Origin: Synechococcus sp. WH 8101
GTDB lineage: Bacteria > Cyanobacteriota > Cyanobacteriia > PCC-6307 > Cyanobiaceae
Assembly (NCBI RefSeq): GCF_004209775.1
Contig: NZ_CP035914.1
Coordinates: 2,418,001 to 2,482,000 of the forward strand
Length of the DNA stretch: 64,000 nucleotides
Direction: 5' to 3'
A model generated the notes under the pieces. That model was not told the DNA's origin and ran no database searches. It worked only from the letters and a program-made list of their open reading frames with translations. Numbering within the stretch: the first letter of the stretch is position 1; each line of letters starts with the position of its first letter. The translations under genes and the position numbers were made by a program. Positions 1-9,607 of this stretch are shown in pieces.

Positions 1-214
1 GGTTCTCCCAGAGGAGCAGGAGCACCGCCGCAACCAGAAAGCCGAGAAACTGGCCCCAGCGCACCGTCTGGGCACTACCGAGACGCCAGCCCGCCGCCAG
101 CACCACCGGCATCACGGCCACCGAATACATCGGCCACTTGATGGCGGCTTTCCACAACCGCCGGCGATCGCCTGCAGGGGCGTGAAGGGATGCAACAGCC
201 TGGCGATCTGGCAT
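1..214 (-). CDS. menA: MenA, prenyl/phytyltransferase of phylloquinone synthesis (N-terminal part, cut by window edge)
   Basis: Only the first 71 codons lie in the window. The protein starts MPDRQAVASL and runs into LWKAAIKWPMYSVAVMPV, the N-terminal signature of cyanobacterial MenA, followed by hydrophobic segments of a polytopic UbiA-type enzyme. In cyanobacteria MenA attaches a phytyl chain to 1,4-dihydroxy-2-naphthoate on the way to phylloquinone, the photosystem I quinone. It is divergent from menF, which acts in the same pathway, and this supports the call. An in-frame ATG eight codons upstream (position 238) is an alternative start. Confidence 0.85.
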   Translation of the reverse strand, partial: MPDRQAVASLHAPAGDRRRLWKAAIKWPMYSVAVMPVVLAAGWRLGSAQTVRWGQFLGFLVAAVLLLLWEN

Positions 215-282
215 GGACTGGACCCCTGAGGCCCGCATGAAGGCCCATACATTTGAGCAGCATCCCTTTCCCCGCCGCCCGG

Positions 283-1698
283 ATGACGGCCGCGCCCGCC
301 AATCCCCACGCTGTCTGCAGCTTCAGTGATCTGCTGGATCAGGCCCTGACGGCCTGGCGCGGGCGCCAGGGGGAGGAAGGGGTGGTCAGCCTGGCCTTGC
401 CGCTGCATGGGGTCGATCCCCTGCTCCAGCTGCCGTTGCTGAGTGCCGCCGATCCGTTCCGCTTCCTGTGGGACAGCGCACCAGGCCTGAGCCTGGCCGC
501 AGCTGGACGCTGCCATCACCTCGACCTGGCTGGCCCGCGTCGGTTTGAACTGGCCCAGCGCTTCAGCGATACAACCCTGTCGCGAATTCTCGATGCAACG
601 CCGGAGGCCCCGGCACAGGCGCGCTCGCGAATCCTGTTGGCCTTCGCGTTTTTCGAGAGCAACAGCGAACAGCACCCCAAACCAGCCATGCCATCGGTGC
701 AGGCGGTGCTGCCGCGCTGGCAACTCAGTCGCCATGGCCGCCAGGGCTGGCTGCGACTGCATGGCAGCGTCAGCCAGAGTGCGGATGTGCGCCACCTGGC
801 GGAAACCCTCTGGCAGATGGCCCAACGGCTGGAGCAGAGTGTTCACGCCCCCTTGCCCGCGTGGTCAACTGCCGTCAGTGGCACCACCACGCCTGGAGCC
901 TGGCAGGAGCGCTATGCCCCGGCTCTGCGCCGAGGCCTGGATCTGGTGAATGGGGGCGACCTGCACAAACTGGTGCTGGCGGTGCGCCAGTCGATTCAGC
1001 TCCGGGCCCCGCTCGACCCCCTGCCACTCCTGCAGCGTCTGCGGCAGCAGCAAGCCGGCAGCTGCCGGTTCCTCTGGCAACGCAACAGCGACGACAGCTT
1101 CTTCGGCGCCTCGCCAGAACGGTTGCTCTGCCTGCGCAGCGATCAGCTGCGCAGCGATGCCCTGGCAGGGACAGCCGGCCAAGGCGATCGCGGTGATGCC
1201 CTGCTCCGTTCCGACAAAGATCGGCGCGAGCACGAGCTGGTGGTGCAGGCAATCACCGACCACCTGCGCGCCCAGGGGCTCAGCCCCCGCAGGCCGCGCC
1301 GCCCCCAGCTGGCGCGCCATGGCCAACTGGTGCATCTCCACACCCCGATCACGGCCGCTGCCGCTGGGCGGGCACCGCTTGCTCTCGCGGAGGCCCTCCA
1401 CCCCACACCCGCCGTGGCCGGCCTGCCACGGCGGGAGGCGATCAGCTGGCTGCGCAGCCTGGAGCCCTTTGAACGCGGGGGCTATGCGGCACCGATCGGC
1501 TGGATCGACAACGCCGGCGATGCCGACCTGCGTGTGGCCATCCGCTGCGGCCATGCCAATGGCTGCCAGCTCGATCTCACCGCGGGGGCCGGGCTCGTGC
1601 GCGGTTCGGTGGCGGAACGGGAACTGCAGGAAGTGGGCCTCAAACTCACCGTGCTGGCCGATCAGCTGGAGCTTCAGTCCGTTCCGCTCACCACCTGA
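283..1698 (+). CDS. menF: Isochorismate synthase MenF
   Basis: Converts chorismate to isochorismate, the first committed step to phylloquinone. The C-terminal half is a typical chorismate-binding domain, with the conserved stretches [47 protein letters not shown] and [17 protein letters not shown] near the end. The LHPTPAVAG and GAGLVxGS boxes fit isochorismate synthases, as does the neighbour menA. The reading frame opens at a TTG at 253, but the ATG at 283 is the more likely start. The 3' end overlaps the end of the convergent gshB by about 25 bases. Confidence 0.9.
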   Translation: MTAAPANPHAVCSFSDLLDQALTAWRGRQGEEGVVSLALPLHGVDPLLQLPLLSAADPFRFLWDSAPGLSLAAAGRCHHLDLAGPRRFELAQRFSDTTLSRILDATPEAPAQARSRILLAFAFFESNSEQHPKPAMPSVQAVLPRWQLSRHGRQGWLRLHGSVSQSADVRHLAETLWQMAQRLEQSVHAPLPAWSTAVSGTTTPGAWQERYAPALRRGLDLVNGGDLHKLVLAVRQSIQLRAPLDPLPLLQRLRQQQAGSCRFLWQRNSDDSFFGASPERLLCLRSDQLRSDALAGTAGQGDRGDALLRSDKDRREHELVVQAITDHLRAQGLSPRRPRRPQLARHGQLVHLHTPITAAAAGRAPLALAEALHPTPAVAGLPRREAISWLRSLEPFERGGYAAPIGWIDNAGDADLRVAIRCGHANGCQLDLTAGAGLVRGSVAERELQEVGLKLTVLADQLELQSVPLTT

Positions 1699-2612
1699 GC
1701 CTGAAGCCGTTCGATCACCTGATCCGCAAGCGGTTGATCCATCAGTCGCTCCACCTCTCGAATGCCGGTGGGGCTGGTGACGTTGATCTCACTGAGCATG
1801 CCGCCGATCACATCAATCCCCACGAAGAACAGGCCCTCGGCACGCAGCGATGGGGCCAGCGCCGCACAGATGTGCCGTTCGCGCTCACTCAGTTCCGTGG
1901 CTTCGGGATGGCCCCCGACTGCGAGATTGCTGCGGAACTCCCCCTGTTTCGGGCGGCGATTGACGGCGCCGAGCGGTTCACCGTCCACCAGCAGAATCCG
2001 CTTGTCACCGTCACTGACTTGGGGCAGGAAGCGCTGGGCCATCACCGGCAGGCGTTCCTGCTCGGTGACCAGTTCCAGGAGCGCCCCGAGGCCAGGCGCA
2101 TCCGCCGCCACCCGAATCACACCCAGACCGGCACGACCGCCGAGGGGTTTGAGCACGATGTCGCCCTGCTCCTGGGCAAAGGCCGTTAACTCGGCGACAC
2201 GACCGGCCACCAGGGTGGGGGCCATCCAACGGCTGAAACGGAGGGCGCCGAGCTTTTCATTCCAGGCCCGCAGGGACGACGGACGATTGAGCACGCGCAC
2301 CCCGGCCCGCTCCGCCACCTCCAGCAGATGGGTGGCGTAGAGATAGGCCTCATCCACCGGCGGATCCTTCCGCATCCAGATCACGCTGAACCCTTCGAGG
2401 GGTAGGCGTTCGAGAGCACCGACCTCGAGCCATGGCTCGGGCTGAACCATCGCCGCCATCGCGATCGGGGCATCGCCCATGGCGATCAGATCGGCGGGCG
2501 TGCAGGCCCAAAGTTCATGGCCAGCTCTGGCGGCGGCCTGCATCAGGGCTGCAGTGGAATCTTTGGCTGGATTGATGCGCTGGAGCGGATCCAGCACGAA
2601 CAGGTGACGCAT
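1674..2612 (-). CDS. gshB: Glutathione synthetase GshB
   Basis: ATP-grasp ligase that joins gamma-glutamylcysteine and glycine to give glutathione in the cytoplasm. It is about 312 residues long, close to E. coli GshB. It begins [20 protein letters not shown], the usual GshB N-terminus that names the start. Family segments include [20 protein letters not shown], the [16 protein letters not shown] nucleotide loop, [17 protein letters not shown], and [15 protein letters not shown] at the C-terminus. It lies 11 bases downstream of grxC on the same strand, a common glutathione/glutaredoxin pair in cyanobacteria. Confidence 0.93.
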   Translation of the reverse strand: MRHLFVLDPLQRINPAKDSTAALMQAAARAGHELWACTPADLIAMGDAPIAMAAMVQPEPWLEVGALERLPLEGFSVIWMRKDPPVDEAYLYATHLLEVAERAGVRVLNRPSSLRAWNEKLGALRFSRWMAPTLVAGRVAELTAFAQEQGDIVLKPLGGRAGLGVIRVAADAPGLGALLELVTEQERLPVMAQRFLPQVSDGDKRILLVDGEPLGAVNRRPKQGEFRSNLAVGGHPEATELSERERHICAALAPSLRAEGLFFVGIDVIGGMLSEINVTSPTGIREVERLMDQPLADQVIERLQAQVVSGTD

Positions 2613-2623
2613 GAAGGGGAGCC

Positions 2624-2887
2624 TCAGGCGGCGCCAGCGAGCAGGGCGTCGAGCTCTCCGGCCCGTTCCATCGCATGCAGATCGTCGCAACCGCCGATGT
2701 GGCGATCGGCGATGAAAATCTGCGGCACGCTGCGGCGACCATCACCGCGGGCTGCCATCGCATCGCGCGCCGGCTCATCCCCATCAATGGCGTACTCGGT
2801 GTAAGCCACACCCTTGCGATCGAGCATCTGTTTCGCCCGGACGCAGAACGGGCAGAAACGCCAGGTGTAGATCTCGACGCTCGGCAT
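2624..2887 (-). CDS. grxC: Glutaredoxin 3 (GrxC type)
   Basis: An 87-residue dithiol glutaredoxin that reduces protein disulfides and mixed disulfides with glutathione. The start MPSVEIYTW is followed by the active site CPFC (residues about 12-15), then the cis-proline box SVPQIFI and the glutathione-binding GGCDDL motif. The length is standard for bacterial Grx3. It is upstream of gshB with an 11-base gap, so the two are probably co-transcribed. Confidence 0.92.
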   Translation of the reverse strand: MPSVEIYTWRFCPFCVRAKQMLDRKGVAYTEYAIDGDEPARDAMAARGDGRRSVPQIFIADRHIGGCDDLHAMERAGELDALLAGAA

Positions 2888-2939
2888 AAACCCATCATTA
2901 TGGATCTGGATTTTATGCGGAGCTGACTGCAACGGAGTG

Positions 2940-3734
2940 ATGGCTCTCCGCCCACCTTCAGCCCAACAAATCCGCAACGCTTTCCAGGTGGGGTTCGCAG
3001 GCTTCCTGGCCACTGGCCTGTATCTGACCGCTGGCGACGAAGCCCTCCGCGTCGATGCCTTTTACCTGGTTTACGGAGTAGCGCGCAGCCTGCTGCCCAC
3101 CCCTGAAGCCTCGCTGAAGGCAGCAAGGGCGAGGGTCGTAGGCACAGTCTTCGGTGGCTTCGTGGTGGCGATGCTGATCAAAGCGGTGAGCAACTGGCCC
3201 GCCGTGGGCATCGGTTACGTCCTCGTGAAACTGCTGGGACGGCGTCTGGGCATGGATGAAGCCACCTTGATGAATGGCGTGATCATGGCGTTGATGCTGG
3301 TGGCCGTGCCCGGATACCAGGAGCTAGGGGGCCTGTACGTGATGTACAGGACTGGCTGGCATCTGATCGGTCTGATGCTCGGCATGGCCGTTGAACGGTT
3401 GTTTTGGTTCAGTCCTCTGCTGAAGCGACTGCAAAGAAGCGAAATGGCGCTGATCGCCCTACTGGAAAATCTGCTGAAACAGGCACCGGCCCAACGCGAC
3501 TTGGAATTAATCGGCGCGTATGACTCCCACTGCAGCCTGCGCAGCATCGTGCTGAGAAGCGGTCAAGCCGCCATGCTCAGCACTCCTGAATCCCAACAAC
3601 GGCAAGAGTGGCTGGAACAGGCAGTTCGCCATGGCGTCGCTCGGCAACGGGTCAAGGGACCGCTCGTAAGCATCGATGCGGATGAATGCCTTGAAGCCCT
3701 GCGTCAGCTCAAGCGGAATAGCGGTATCGCGTGA
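2940..3734 (+). CDS. FUSC-like integral membrane protein, first of a pair
   Basis: About 264 residues. The N-terminal half has several hydrophobic segments, including QVGFAGFLATGLYLTAG, VVGTVFGGFVVAMLI and GVIMALMLVAVPGYQ. A soluble, helical C-terminal tail follows. The arrangement and the ARVVGTVFGG and WHLIGLMLGMAVERL patterns resemble the FUSC/aromatic-acid-exporter family. The start is taken as the ATG directly after an in-frame GTG (GTG-ATG). The stop overlaps the start of the next gene, so translation is probably coupled. The substrate is unknown; family membership is by pattern only. Confidence 0.6.
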   Translation: MALRPPSAQQIRNAFQVGFAGFLATGLYLTAGDEALRVDAFYLVYGVARSLLPTPEASLKAARARVVGTVFGGFVVAMLIKAVSNWPAVGIGYVLVKLLGRRLGMDEATLMNGVIMALMLVAVPGYQELGGLYVMYRTGWHLIGLMLGMAVERLFWFSPLLKRLQRSEMALIALLENLLKQAPAQRDLELIGAYDSHCSLRSIVLRSGQAAMLSTPESQQRQEWLEQAVRHGVARQRVKGPLVSIDADECLEALRQLKRNSGIA

Positions 3735-4762
3735 AGGCGACCCCTCAACTGGCCCTGATCCTGCGCAACGGGTTCGTCCTGATGCTGGCCGTAGCAGCCG
3801 TGAACCAGGTCGGTCTTCCTGAGGGGCTATTTCTCGCCCTCGCCATGCTGACGGTTCTTGAGTCGGATCTGGGTGGTGGCGTCATCGCCGGCCGGGAACG
3901 AGTTACGGGAACGATCTTGGGATTGCTTGCAGTGGTTATCACCGTGGGAATCTCTCCGGCACTTCCACTGCCGGCACGGGTATTCAGCGGCCTGCTTCTT
4001 GTACGCCTGTTCGGCTTCACCGCAGGACTGAACAATGGCTTCATCGTGGGCGGCCATGTGGTGGCCGGCAGCCTCCTTCACGATCTCGACACCTGGTGGC
4101 ATTACGCCTCATGGCGCACGTTGATGACCATCCTCGGAGTTCTGATCGGCGTGCTTTTGTCCCAGCGCATTTACAGCCAGCGCTCGGAGAGTCACTGGAG
4201 AGAGCGATGCCACAGCTGGACCGAAGATTTGGCGGATGCCCTGCTTCATCTCAACGTGATCCCTGACCAGGATCCGTTGTTTCTGACTCTTCGAGAGAGA
4301 CGCAATGCGCTGCGCCGCAGCCTCCCCCAGCTTGTCGCTGAACAATCTTTGACACAAAGCAATCAGGATGCTGTTCTCTGGGCGCAGGCGGTTCTGCAGC
4401 ACTGCAGCACTGTGATGAGCAGCTGCAGGGACATCAGTGCCTTGCTTCAGAGCCAGAGGGATCTGACACCTGCTCTGACGAAAACAACGCAAGAATTGCA
4501 GCGCTTGGGCAGCCACCGCCTGCGCGCGATCGGTCGTGGGACCTCCGTGCAGCAAGACGAATGGCCCCTTGTTCGCTGTCAACTGCAACAGGCGATCGAA
4601 ACAGATCTCCTCCAGCCTCAGGGATCTGAAGGCCCCTTCCAGGATTCAGAGCAACAGGGGAGAGTTCTTCTGGCCAGTCGCCTGCTGCTGCTCGCGGATG
4701 CCCTTGAGCGACTGGCCGACTTGCCCATGGGGATGGAAAGACACCATGACTCGCTGAGATAA
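3731..4762 (+). CDS. FUSC-like integral membrane protein, second of a pair
   Basis: A 343-residue protein with the same plan as its upstream neighbour: hydrophobic N-terminal half (NGFVLMLAVAAVNQVGLPEG, GTILGLLAVVITVGISPALP, GFIVGGHVVAGSL, LMTILGVLIGVLLSQRI) and a long helical cytoplasmic tail from about residue 150. It starts at a GTG that overlaps the stop of the preceding gene. The RVTGTILGLL and LGVLIGVLLS elements are those of FUSC-type transporters. The two genes probably form a two-subunit membrane complex. Transport of an aromatic or other small organic acid would be a guess. Confidence 0.58.
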   Translation: MKATPQLALILRNGFVLMLAVAAVNQVGLPEGLFLALAMLTVLESDLGGGVIAGRERVTGTILGLLAVVITVGISPALPLPARVFSGLLLVRLFGFTAGLNNGFIVGGHVVAGSLLHDLDTWWHYASWRTLMTILGVLIGVLLSQRIYSQRSESHWRERCHSWTEDLADALLHLNVIPDQDPLFLTLRERRNALRRSLPQLVAEQSLTQSNQDAVLWAQAVLQHCSTVMSSCRDISALLQSQRDLTPALTKTTQELQRLGSHRLRAIGRGTSVQQDEWPLVRCQLQQAIETDLLQPQGSEGPFQDSEQQGRVLLASRLLLLADALERLADLPMGMERHHDSLR

Positions 4763-4782
4763 GGTCTCAAAATCTTGCCTTT

Positions 4783-5920
4783 ATGCAACCGTTGCTCGAC
4801 CTCACCGACTTCAAGCGCGACCTCTCCGAGCTCACTGACCGCCTGGGCCATGCCCAGGACTGTCTTTGACGTTCCTGCTCTGAAAGCCAGGCAACAGGAT
4901 CTCGAACAACTGGCCTCCCAACCGGATTTCTGGGACGACCAGCAGAACGCTCAGAAGCAGATGCGCCGCCTTGACGAGGTGAAGGCCCAACTGCAGCAAC
5001 TGGAGCAATGGCGTGGAGCGATCGATGACGCCCAGGCCACCCTGGAGCTCTACGACCTCGAACCAGACGACGACATGCTCAGCGAGGCCCAGGAGGGTCT
5101 CACCAACCTGCGCCAGGCCCTCGACCGTTGGGAGCTGGAACGGCTGCTGAGCGGCGAATACGACAAGGAAGGCGCCGTGCTCTCGATCAATGCCGGCGCG
5201 GGCGGCACCGACGCCCAGGACTGGGCCCAGATGCTGCTGCGCATGTACACGCGCTGGGCCGAGGATCACGGCATGAAGGTGAGCGTGGATGAACTCTCCG
5301 AGGGGGAGGAAGCAGGCATCAAAAGCGCCACGATCGAAATTGATGGCCGCTACGCCTATGGCTATCTGCGCAACGAGAAAGGCACGCACCGGCTCGTGCG
5401 CATCTCACCGTTCAACGCCAACGACAAGCGCCAGACCAGCTTCGCCGGCGTGGAGGTGATGCCCAAGCTGGATGACGAGGTCGACATCGACATTCCAGAC
5501 AAAGACCTGGAAGTCACCACGTCCCGCTCCGGTGGGGCCGGTGGACAGAACGTCAACAAGGTGGAAACGGCCGTGCGGATCCTGCACATCCCCACCGGTC
5601 TGGCCGTGCGCTGCACCCAGGAACGCTCCCAGCTGCAGAACAAGGAAAAGGCGATGGCCCTTTTGAAGGCCAAGCTGCTGGTGATCGCCCAGGAACAGCG
5701 TGCTGCTGAGATCGCCGACATCCGCGGCGACATCGTCGAGGCGGCCTGGGGCAACCAGATCCGCAACTACGTGTTTCACCCGTATCAGATGGTCAAGGAT
5801 CTGCGCACCCAGGAGGAGACCACCGATGTACAGGGGGTGATGGATGGCCATCTCGATCCTTTCATCCAGGCCCTGCTGCGCCAGGGTGTGGACAGTCCTG
5901 GACGCGATGAGGACGGCTAA
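4783..5920 (+). CDS. prfB: Peptide chain release factor 2 (RF2), made by programmed +1 frameshift
   Basis: RF2 recognises UGA and UAA and triggers peptide release. A short first frame ([14 protein letters not shown]...AQDCL) runs from the ATG at 4783 to an in-frame TGA at 4867-4869. The rest of RF2 is read in the +1 frame from 4868. The second part carries the SPF tripeptide for stop-codon recognition (RISPFNAN) and the catalytic GGQ loop ([13 protein letters not shown]). Joining 4783-4866 to 4868-5920 gives about 378 residues, a normal RF2 length. The frameshift autoregulates RF2: when RF2 is plentiful the UGA is read as a stop. Confidence 0.95.
4861..4870 (+). promoter_or_regulatory. prfB: prfB programmed frameshift site (CTT TGA C)
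   Basis: The slippery heptamer CTTTGAC is present, as in nearly all frameshifting prfB genes: CTT is codon 28, followed by the in-frame TGA and then C. The E. coli site has a strong internal Shine-Dalgarno-like AGGGGG three bases before CTT. Here only a weak AGGA (4856-4859) is seen. Confidence 0.9.
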
Positions 5921-5923
5921 ACC

Positions 5924-6112
5924 ATGCAAGACGAACCCCAGTCCACTCCGCCGACCCCCTCCTCACCGCCACCCAGCTTCGTGAAGCAGGCGATGCGAAA
6001 CATGGTGCGCAAGGGGCGCCAGAGCCTGGTGCACTTCGGCCTGACCGCCGTGGGCTTCCTCGGCTTCATCCTTCTGGTCGCCTGGCTGGGGCGACCCACC
6101 CTGCCGCAATGA
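5924..6112 (+). CDS. Small DUF3285-type membrane protein
   Basis: 62 residues. A proline-rich N-terminus is followed by FVKQAMRNMVRKGRQSL and one membrane segment (LTAVGFLGFILLVAWLG). The FVKxAMRNMVRKG motif is the hallmark of DUF3285, a cyanobacteria-specific small protein family of unknown function. It begins four bases after the prfB stop, and its stop overlaps the ybeY start (ATGA), so it sits in a tight prfB-DUF3285-ybeY-dgkA operon. Confidence 0.8.
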   Translation: MQDEPQSTPPTPSSPPPSFVKQAMRNMVRKGRQSLVHFGLTAVGFLGFILLVAWLGRPTLPQ

Positions 6113-6699
6113 CCCCAGGGTTCGAGCTTGATCTGGCCTTCGCCCCTGCCCCGGCAGGCCTGATCCCGGAACCCGGCGACCCTCCGACGCTGGCACGTCT
6201 CAGCGACCCGGCCCCCTGGATGGCCGATCTTTCCGCCTGGCTCACCCTGCTGTGTGCCGATGCCAACCTGACCTGCCCCGGGCCGGTGCGCACGGCCCAG
6301 GCGATCAGCCTCGGGCTCCAGTTCTGTGACGACGCCACGATTGCCACCCTCAACGGCACCTGGCGCCACAAACCCCAGGCCACTGATGTGCTCTCCTTCG
6401 CCGCCTTGGACGGGGATGGACCGATGCCTGACGCTCCCTGCGTGGAATTGGGAGACATCATCGTTTCAGTCGACACCGCCCGCCGCCAGGCCAAAGAGCA
6501 TGGCCATGGGCTGGTGCATGAACTGCGCTGGCTGGTCAGCCACGGGCTGCTCCATCTGCTGGGCTGGGATCACCCGGATGAAACACAGCTGACCGCCATG
6601 CTCCAGTGTCAGGAGCGTCTCCTCGCCATCAGCGGTAAGGTTCAAACCCACGGTGAGATCAGCTGTGAATCAACAGATGGGATCACTGCTGCACTCTGA
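6109..6699 (+). CDS. ybeY: Endoribonuclease YbeY (rRNA maturation factor)
   Basis: Metal-dependent RNase of 16S rRNA maturation and ribosome quality control. The family signature H-x3-H-x5-H zinc site is visible in HELRWLVSHGLLHLLGWDH near residue 145. Upstream are the LNGTWRHKPQATDVLSF and GDIIVSVDTARRQA segments. The N-terminal 45 residues are longer than in E. coli, as is usual in cyanobacteria. The ATG overlaps the preceding stop and the 3' end overlaps dgkA. Confidence 0.93.
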   Translation: MTPGFELDLAFAPAPAGLIPEPGDPPTLARLSDPAPWMADLSAWLTLLCADANLTCPGPVRTAQAISLGLQFCDDATIATLNGTWRHKPQATDVLSFAALDGDGPMPDAPCVELGDIIVSVDTARRQAKEHGHGLVHELRWLVSHGLLHLLGWDHPDETQLTAMLQCQERLLAISGKVQTHGEISCESTDGITAAL

Positions 6700-7141
6700 G
6701 GACGACCGGACCTTGACGGACGAGCTCAGCCAGGCCAGCAGGCAAAGAGCCGCCCATCGCGGCGCCTGGCGCATTGCCGGCGACCTCCCCGCCAGCTTCC
6801 GCTATGCCGCCCAAGGCCTGGGCTACGGCTTCATCAGCCAGCGCAACTTCCGCATTCACGTGATCATTGGTGCGGTGGTGTTCGCACTCGGCCTGTGGCT
6901 GCAGCTGGCGGCCCTGCCCATGGCTGTTCTGGTGCTGACCGTGGCCGCCGTGCTCGTGCTCGAGCTGCTCAACACCGCCATCGAAGCGGTGGTGGATCTG
7001 GCGATCGGTCGTCGCTTCCACCCCCTGGCCCGGATCGCCAAGGATTGCGCCGCGGCGGCCGTGCTGGTGGCGGCGATCAGCTCCTTGCTGATCGCCCTGC
7101 TCCTGCTGCTGCCACCTCTGATGGAGCGCCTGCAGGGATAA
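6677..7141 (+). CDS. dgkA: Diacylglycerol kinase / undecaprenol kinase family (DgkA)
   Basis: Small integral membrane lipid kinase. It has the typical [18 protein letters not shown] entry, three hydrophobic segments and the active-site box [12 protein letters not shown] followed by [10 protein letters not shown]. The start is taken as the ATG inside the end of ybeY, giving about 154 residues. A GTG at 6653 would add eight residues. Gram-positive homologues phosphorylate undecaprenol, so recycling of the peptidoglycan lipid carrier is also possible. Confidence 0.9.
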   Translation: MGSLLHSEDDRTLTDELSQASRQRAAHRGAWRIAGDLPASFRYAAQGLGYGFISQRNFRIHVIIGAVVFALGLWLQLAALPMAVLVLTVAAVLVLELLNTAIEAVVDLAIGRRFHPLARIAKDCAAAAVLVAAISSLLIALLLLLPPLMERLQG

Positions 7142-7149
7142 TCGACGCC

Positions 7150-7740
7150 ATGCTTCTGGTCATCGACAACTACGACAGCTTCACCTTCAACCTGGTGCAG
7201 TATCTGGGGGAGCTGGCCGCTGAGCATCCTGTTGCCGCAGAGCTGCGGGTGGAACGCAACGACGCCCTCAACCTGGAGCAGATTCGCGCTCTGACTCCAG
7301 ACGCGATCCTGCTCTCCCCAGGCCCCGGCGATCCGGACCAGTCGGGTATTTGCCTCGAGGTGCTGCGGGAGCTTTCACCCACGGTTCCGACCCTGGGCGT
7401 CTGCCTTGGCCATCAGGCCCTCGCCCAGGTGTATGGCGGCCGGGTCGTGCGCGCCTCGGAACTGATGCATGGCAAAACCTCCCCGGTGCTGCATGCCGGT
7501 GAAGGGGTGTTCGCCGGGCTGCCCCAACCACTCACCGCCACCCGCTATCACAGCCTCATCGCGGATCGCGCCAGCCTGCCCGACTGCCTGGAAGTGACGG
7601 CCTGGCTCGAGGACGGCACCATCATGGGTCTGCGCCACCGCAACCACCGCCATCTGCAGGGGGTGCAGTTTCATCCGGAAAGCGTGCTCACCGAAGCTGG
7701 TCATCAGCTCCTGGCCAACTTCCTGCGTGACGCGGAGTGA
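7150..7740 (+). CDS. trpG: Glutamine amidotransferase of anthranilate / aminodeoxychorismate synthase
   Basis: Class I glutamine amidotransferase subunit of 196 residues that feeds ammonia to TrpE or PabB. It starts [19 protein letters not shown] and contains LLSPGPGDP, the nucleophile elbow GVCLGHQ and the catalytic His-Glu pair in VQFHPESV. TrpG and PabA cannot be separated from sequence alone, and many bacteria use one protein for both. It follows dgkA by eight bases. Confidence 0.88.
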   Translation: MLLVIDNYDSFTFNLVQYLGELAAEHPVAAELRVERNDALNLEQIRALTPDAILLSPGPGDPDQSGICLEVLRELSPTVPTLGVCLGHQALAQVYGGRVVRASELMHGKTSPVLHAGEGVFAGLPQPLTATRYHSLIADRASLPDCLEVTAWLEDGTIMGLRHRNHRHLQGVQFHPESVLTEAGHQLLANFLRDAE

Positions 7741-7785
7741 TGGCGTCACCGCTGCTAGTTTCCACACCCACCAGGATTCCGCTCC

Positions 7786-8523
7786 ATGCCTGACCGTCCG
7801 ATGGTTCCGGCCCTGCGGCCCGCCGCAACCCTCCTCGGTGCGGCAATGGCTTGCACCATGGCGGCGCCCATGTGGGCCGGCGGCGTCACGATCACCAGCT
7901 ACGGCCACAGCGCTCTGCTGATCAATGGCGGTGGACAGACTGTTCTGGTGAATCCCTTCAAAGCGGTGGGATGCGCCCAAGGCCTGCGAGAACCGCGGCT
8001 GAACGCCACGGTGGTGCTGGCCAGTTCGGAGTTGCCCGATGAGGGCGCGCGCATCGCCGGCGGCACTTTTCTCTCGAAGCCCGGGTCCTATCGGGTCGGC
8101 GGCCTGAAACTGGAGGGATTCGCAGCTCCCCACGACCGCCTTGGCGGGCGGCGCTTCGGTCAGGCGACGATCTGGCGATGGCAGCAGGGTGGCCTGAGCT
8201 TCGCCCATCTGGGTGGCACCGCTGCGCAGCTGAGCGGCGAAGACAAAGTGTTGCTGGGCCGCCCGGATGTGCTGATCATCGGCGTCGGTGGTGGCGCCAA
8301 GGTCTACAACGGCGAGGAGGCCGCCAAGGTGGTGAGGGAACTCAATCCCCGTCGTGTGATTCCGGTGCAATACGTGAACGGGGACGCTCCCAGCGGCTGC
8401 GATCAAGGCGGCGTCGATCCTTTCCTGGAGGCGATGGCCGGCACGGAGGTGCGCCGGGTCGGCGCCACCCTCTCACTCCCGAGCGGCCTGGGTGACAGCA
8501 CCGTGATCGATGTGATGCGTTGA
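7786..8523 (+). CDS. Exported MBL-fold (UlaG-like) protein
   Basis: 245 residues. The hydrophobic N-terminus ending near MAAPMWAG looks like a signal peptide. The remainder follows the metallo-beta-lactamase pattern of the UlaG-like type: ITSYGHSALLINGGGQTVLVNP, then APHDR, FAHLGGTAAQL, DVLIIGVGGG and NPRRVIPVQY. The canonical HxHxDH motif is not seen, so metal hydrolase activity is uncertain. Substrate unknown. Confidence 0.65.
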   Translation: MPDRPMVPALRPAATLLGAAMACTMAAPMWAGGVTITSYGHSALLINGGGQTVLVNPFKAVGCAQGLREPRLNATVVLASSELPDEGARIAGGTFLSKPGSYRVGGLKLEGFAAPHDRLGGRRFGQATIWRWQQGGLSFAHLGGTAAQLSGEDKVLLGRPDVLIIGVGGGAKVYNGEEAAKVVRELNPRRVIPVQYVNGDAPSGCDQGGVDPFLEAMAGTEVRRVGATLSLPSGLGDSTVIDVMR

Positions 8524-8538
8524 GCACCCTTGGTGGGG

Positions 8539-9594
8539 TCAGTGCGTCAGCAACAGCTCAGCGATCCGACCGCGATCCATCCCCTGCAACAGAGCCAGCA
8601 ACACCAACACCCTGGCTTTCTGGGGGCTGAGGTCATCGGCGGCCAGCAATCCGAGCGAGGCATCGTCGTTGCGGGCTGGCACCCGGCCGTTCCCCGTGCG
8701 TGAGGACCTCACGATCACCGGAGTCGCCTGACCGGCCTGCTGCCGCTGCCGACAGGCCTCCTCCAGGGCATCGCGCTCGAAACAGGAGAGCTGACCAGCC
8801 CCCGTTCCGGCCACAACCAGGGCATCAACGCCGCTTTGCAGCACACAGGCGAGCCAGGTGGCGGAAGGCTGCACGTAGCCATACAGGATCTCCACTGAAG
8901 GCCAGGCCTTCACCTCGGGCCAGGCCTCGAAGCTGGCGCCGCGAACTGCCAAGGCCGACGCCACGGTATGCCGATGACTGGGTGTGCGGGTGAAGCGCAC
9001 CCCATCACCATCGACCGTGCCGAGGCGACCGTGACCTGGCGAGCGGAAGGCACCGACGCCGGCACAGGCCGCTTTGGTCACCTCCCGCGCACCATGAATC
9101 ACGCCATCCATCAGCACCAGCACACCCCGACCCATCGCCTGGGGATCCACCGCCAGCTGCAGCGCCTGCAACAGATTCAGAGGGCCATCCGCACTGAGGG
9201 CCGTGGCCGGTCGCATCGCCCCCACCAGCACCACCGGTCGCGCATGGGCCAGGGCGAGATGCAACCAATAGGCGGTTTCCTCCAGGGTGTTGGTGCCGTG
9301 GGTGATCACCACCCCCGTGAGGTCTGGATCGGCCCTGAAGGCGGCATCAATCCGTTGCAGCAACCGGAACCAGAGTGCATGGCTCATGTCGGCGCTGTCG
9401 ATGTTGGCGATCTGCTCCACCGTGAGCTCCGCCACGGCACGGGCTTCCGGAAGGGCTGCCAACAACTGTTCGCCGCTGTGCACGCCAGCGCTGTAGGTCT
9501 CGAGATCGCAACTGGAGGCCCCCGCACCAGCGATGGTGCCACCGGTGCAGAGCACCAGCAGCCGCGGGCGAGACTGGGAGGAGCACTCGTTCAT
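8539..9594 (-). CDS. L-asparaginase
   Basis: About 351 residues. The two threonine active-site boxes of the asparaginase family are visible: VLCTGGTIAGAG near the N-terminus and VITHGTNTLEETAYWL in the middle. A conserved AMRPATALSADGPLNLLQA follows. It would hydrolyse asparagine to aspartate and ammonia. No signal peptide is evident with the start MNECSSQSRP, so it is probably cytoplasmic. It lies 13 bases downstream of hisC on the same strand. Confidence 0.88.
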   Translation of the reverse strand: MNECSSQSRPRLLVLCTGGTIAGAGASSCDLETYSAGVHSGEQLLAALPEARAVAELTVEQIANIDSADMSHALWFRLLQRIDAAFRADPDLTGVVITHGTNTLEETAYWLHLALAHARPVVLVGAMRPATALSADGPLNLLQALQLAVDPQAMGRGVLVLMDGVIHGAREVTKAACAGVGAFRSPGHGRLGTVDGDGVRFTRTPSHRHTVASALAVRGASFEAWPEVKAWPSVEILYGYVQPSATWLACVLQSGVDALVVAGTGAGQLSCFERDALEEACRQRQQAGQATPVIVRSSRTGNGRVPARNDDASLGLLAADDLSPQKARVLVLLALLQGMDRGRIAELLLTH

Positions 9595-9607
9595 GTTCGA
9601 CCAGCCC

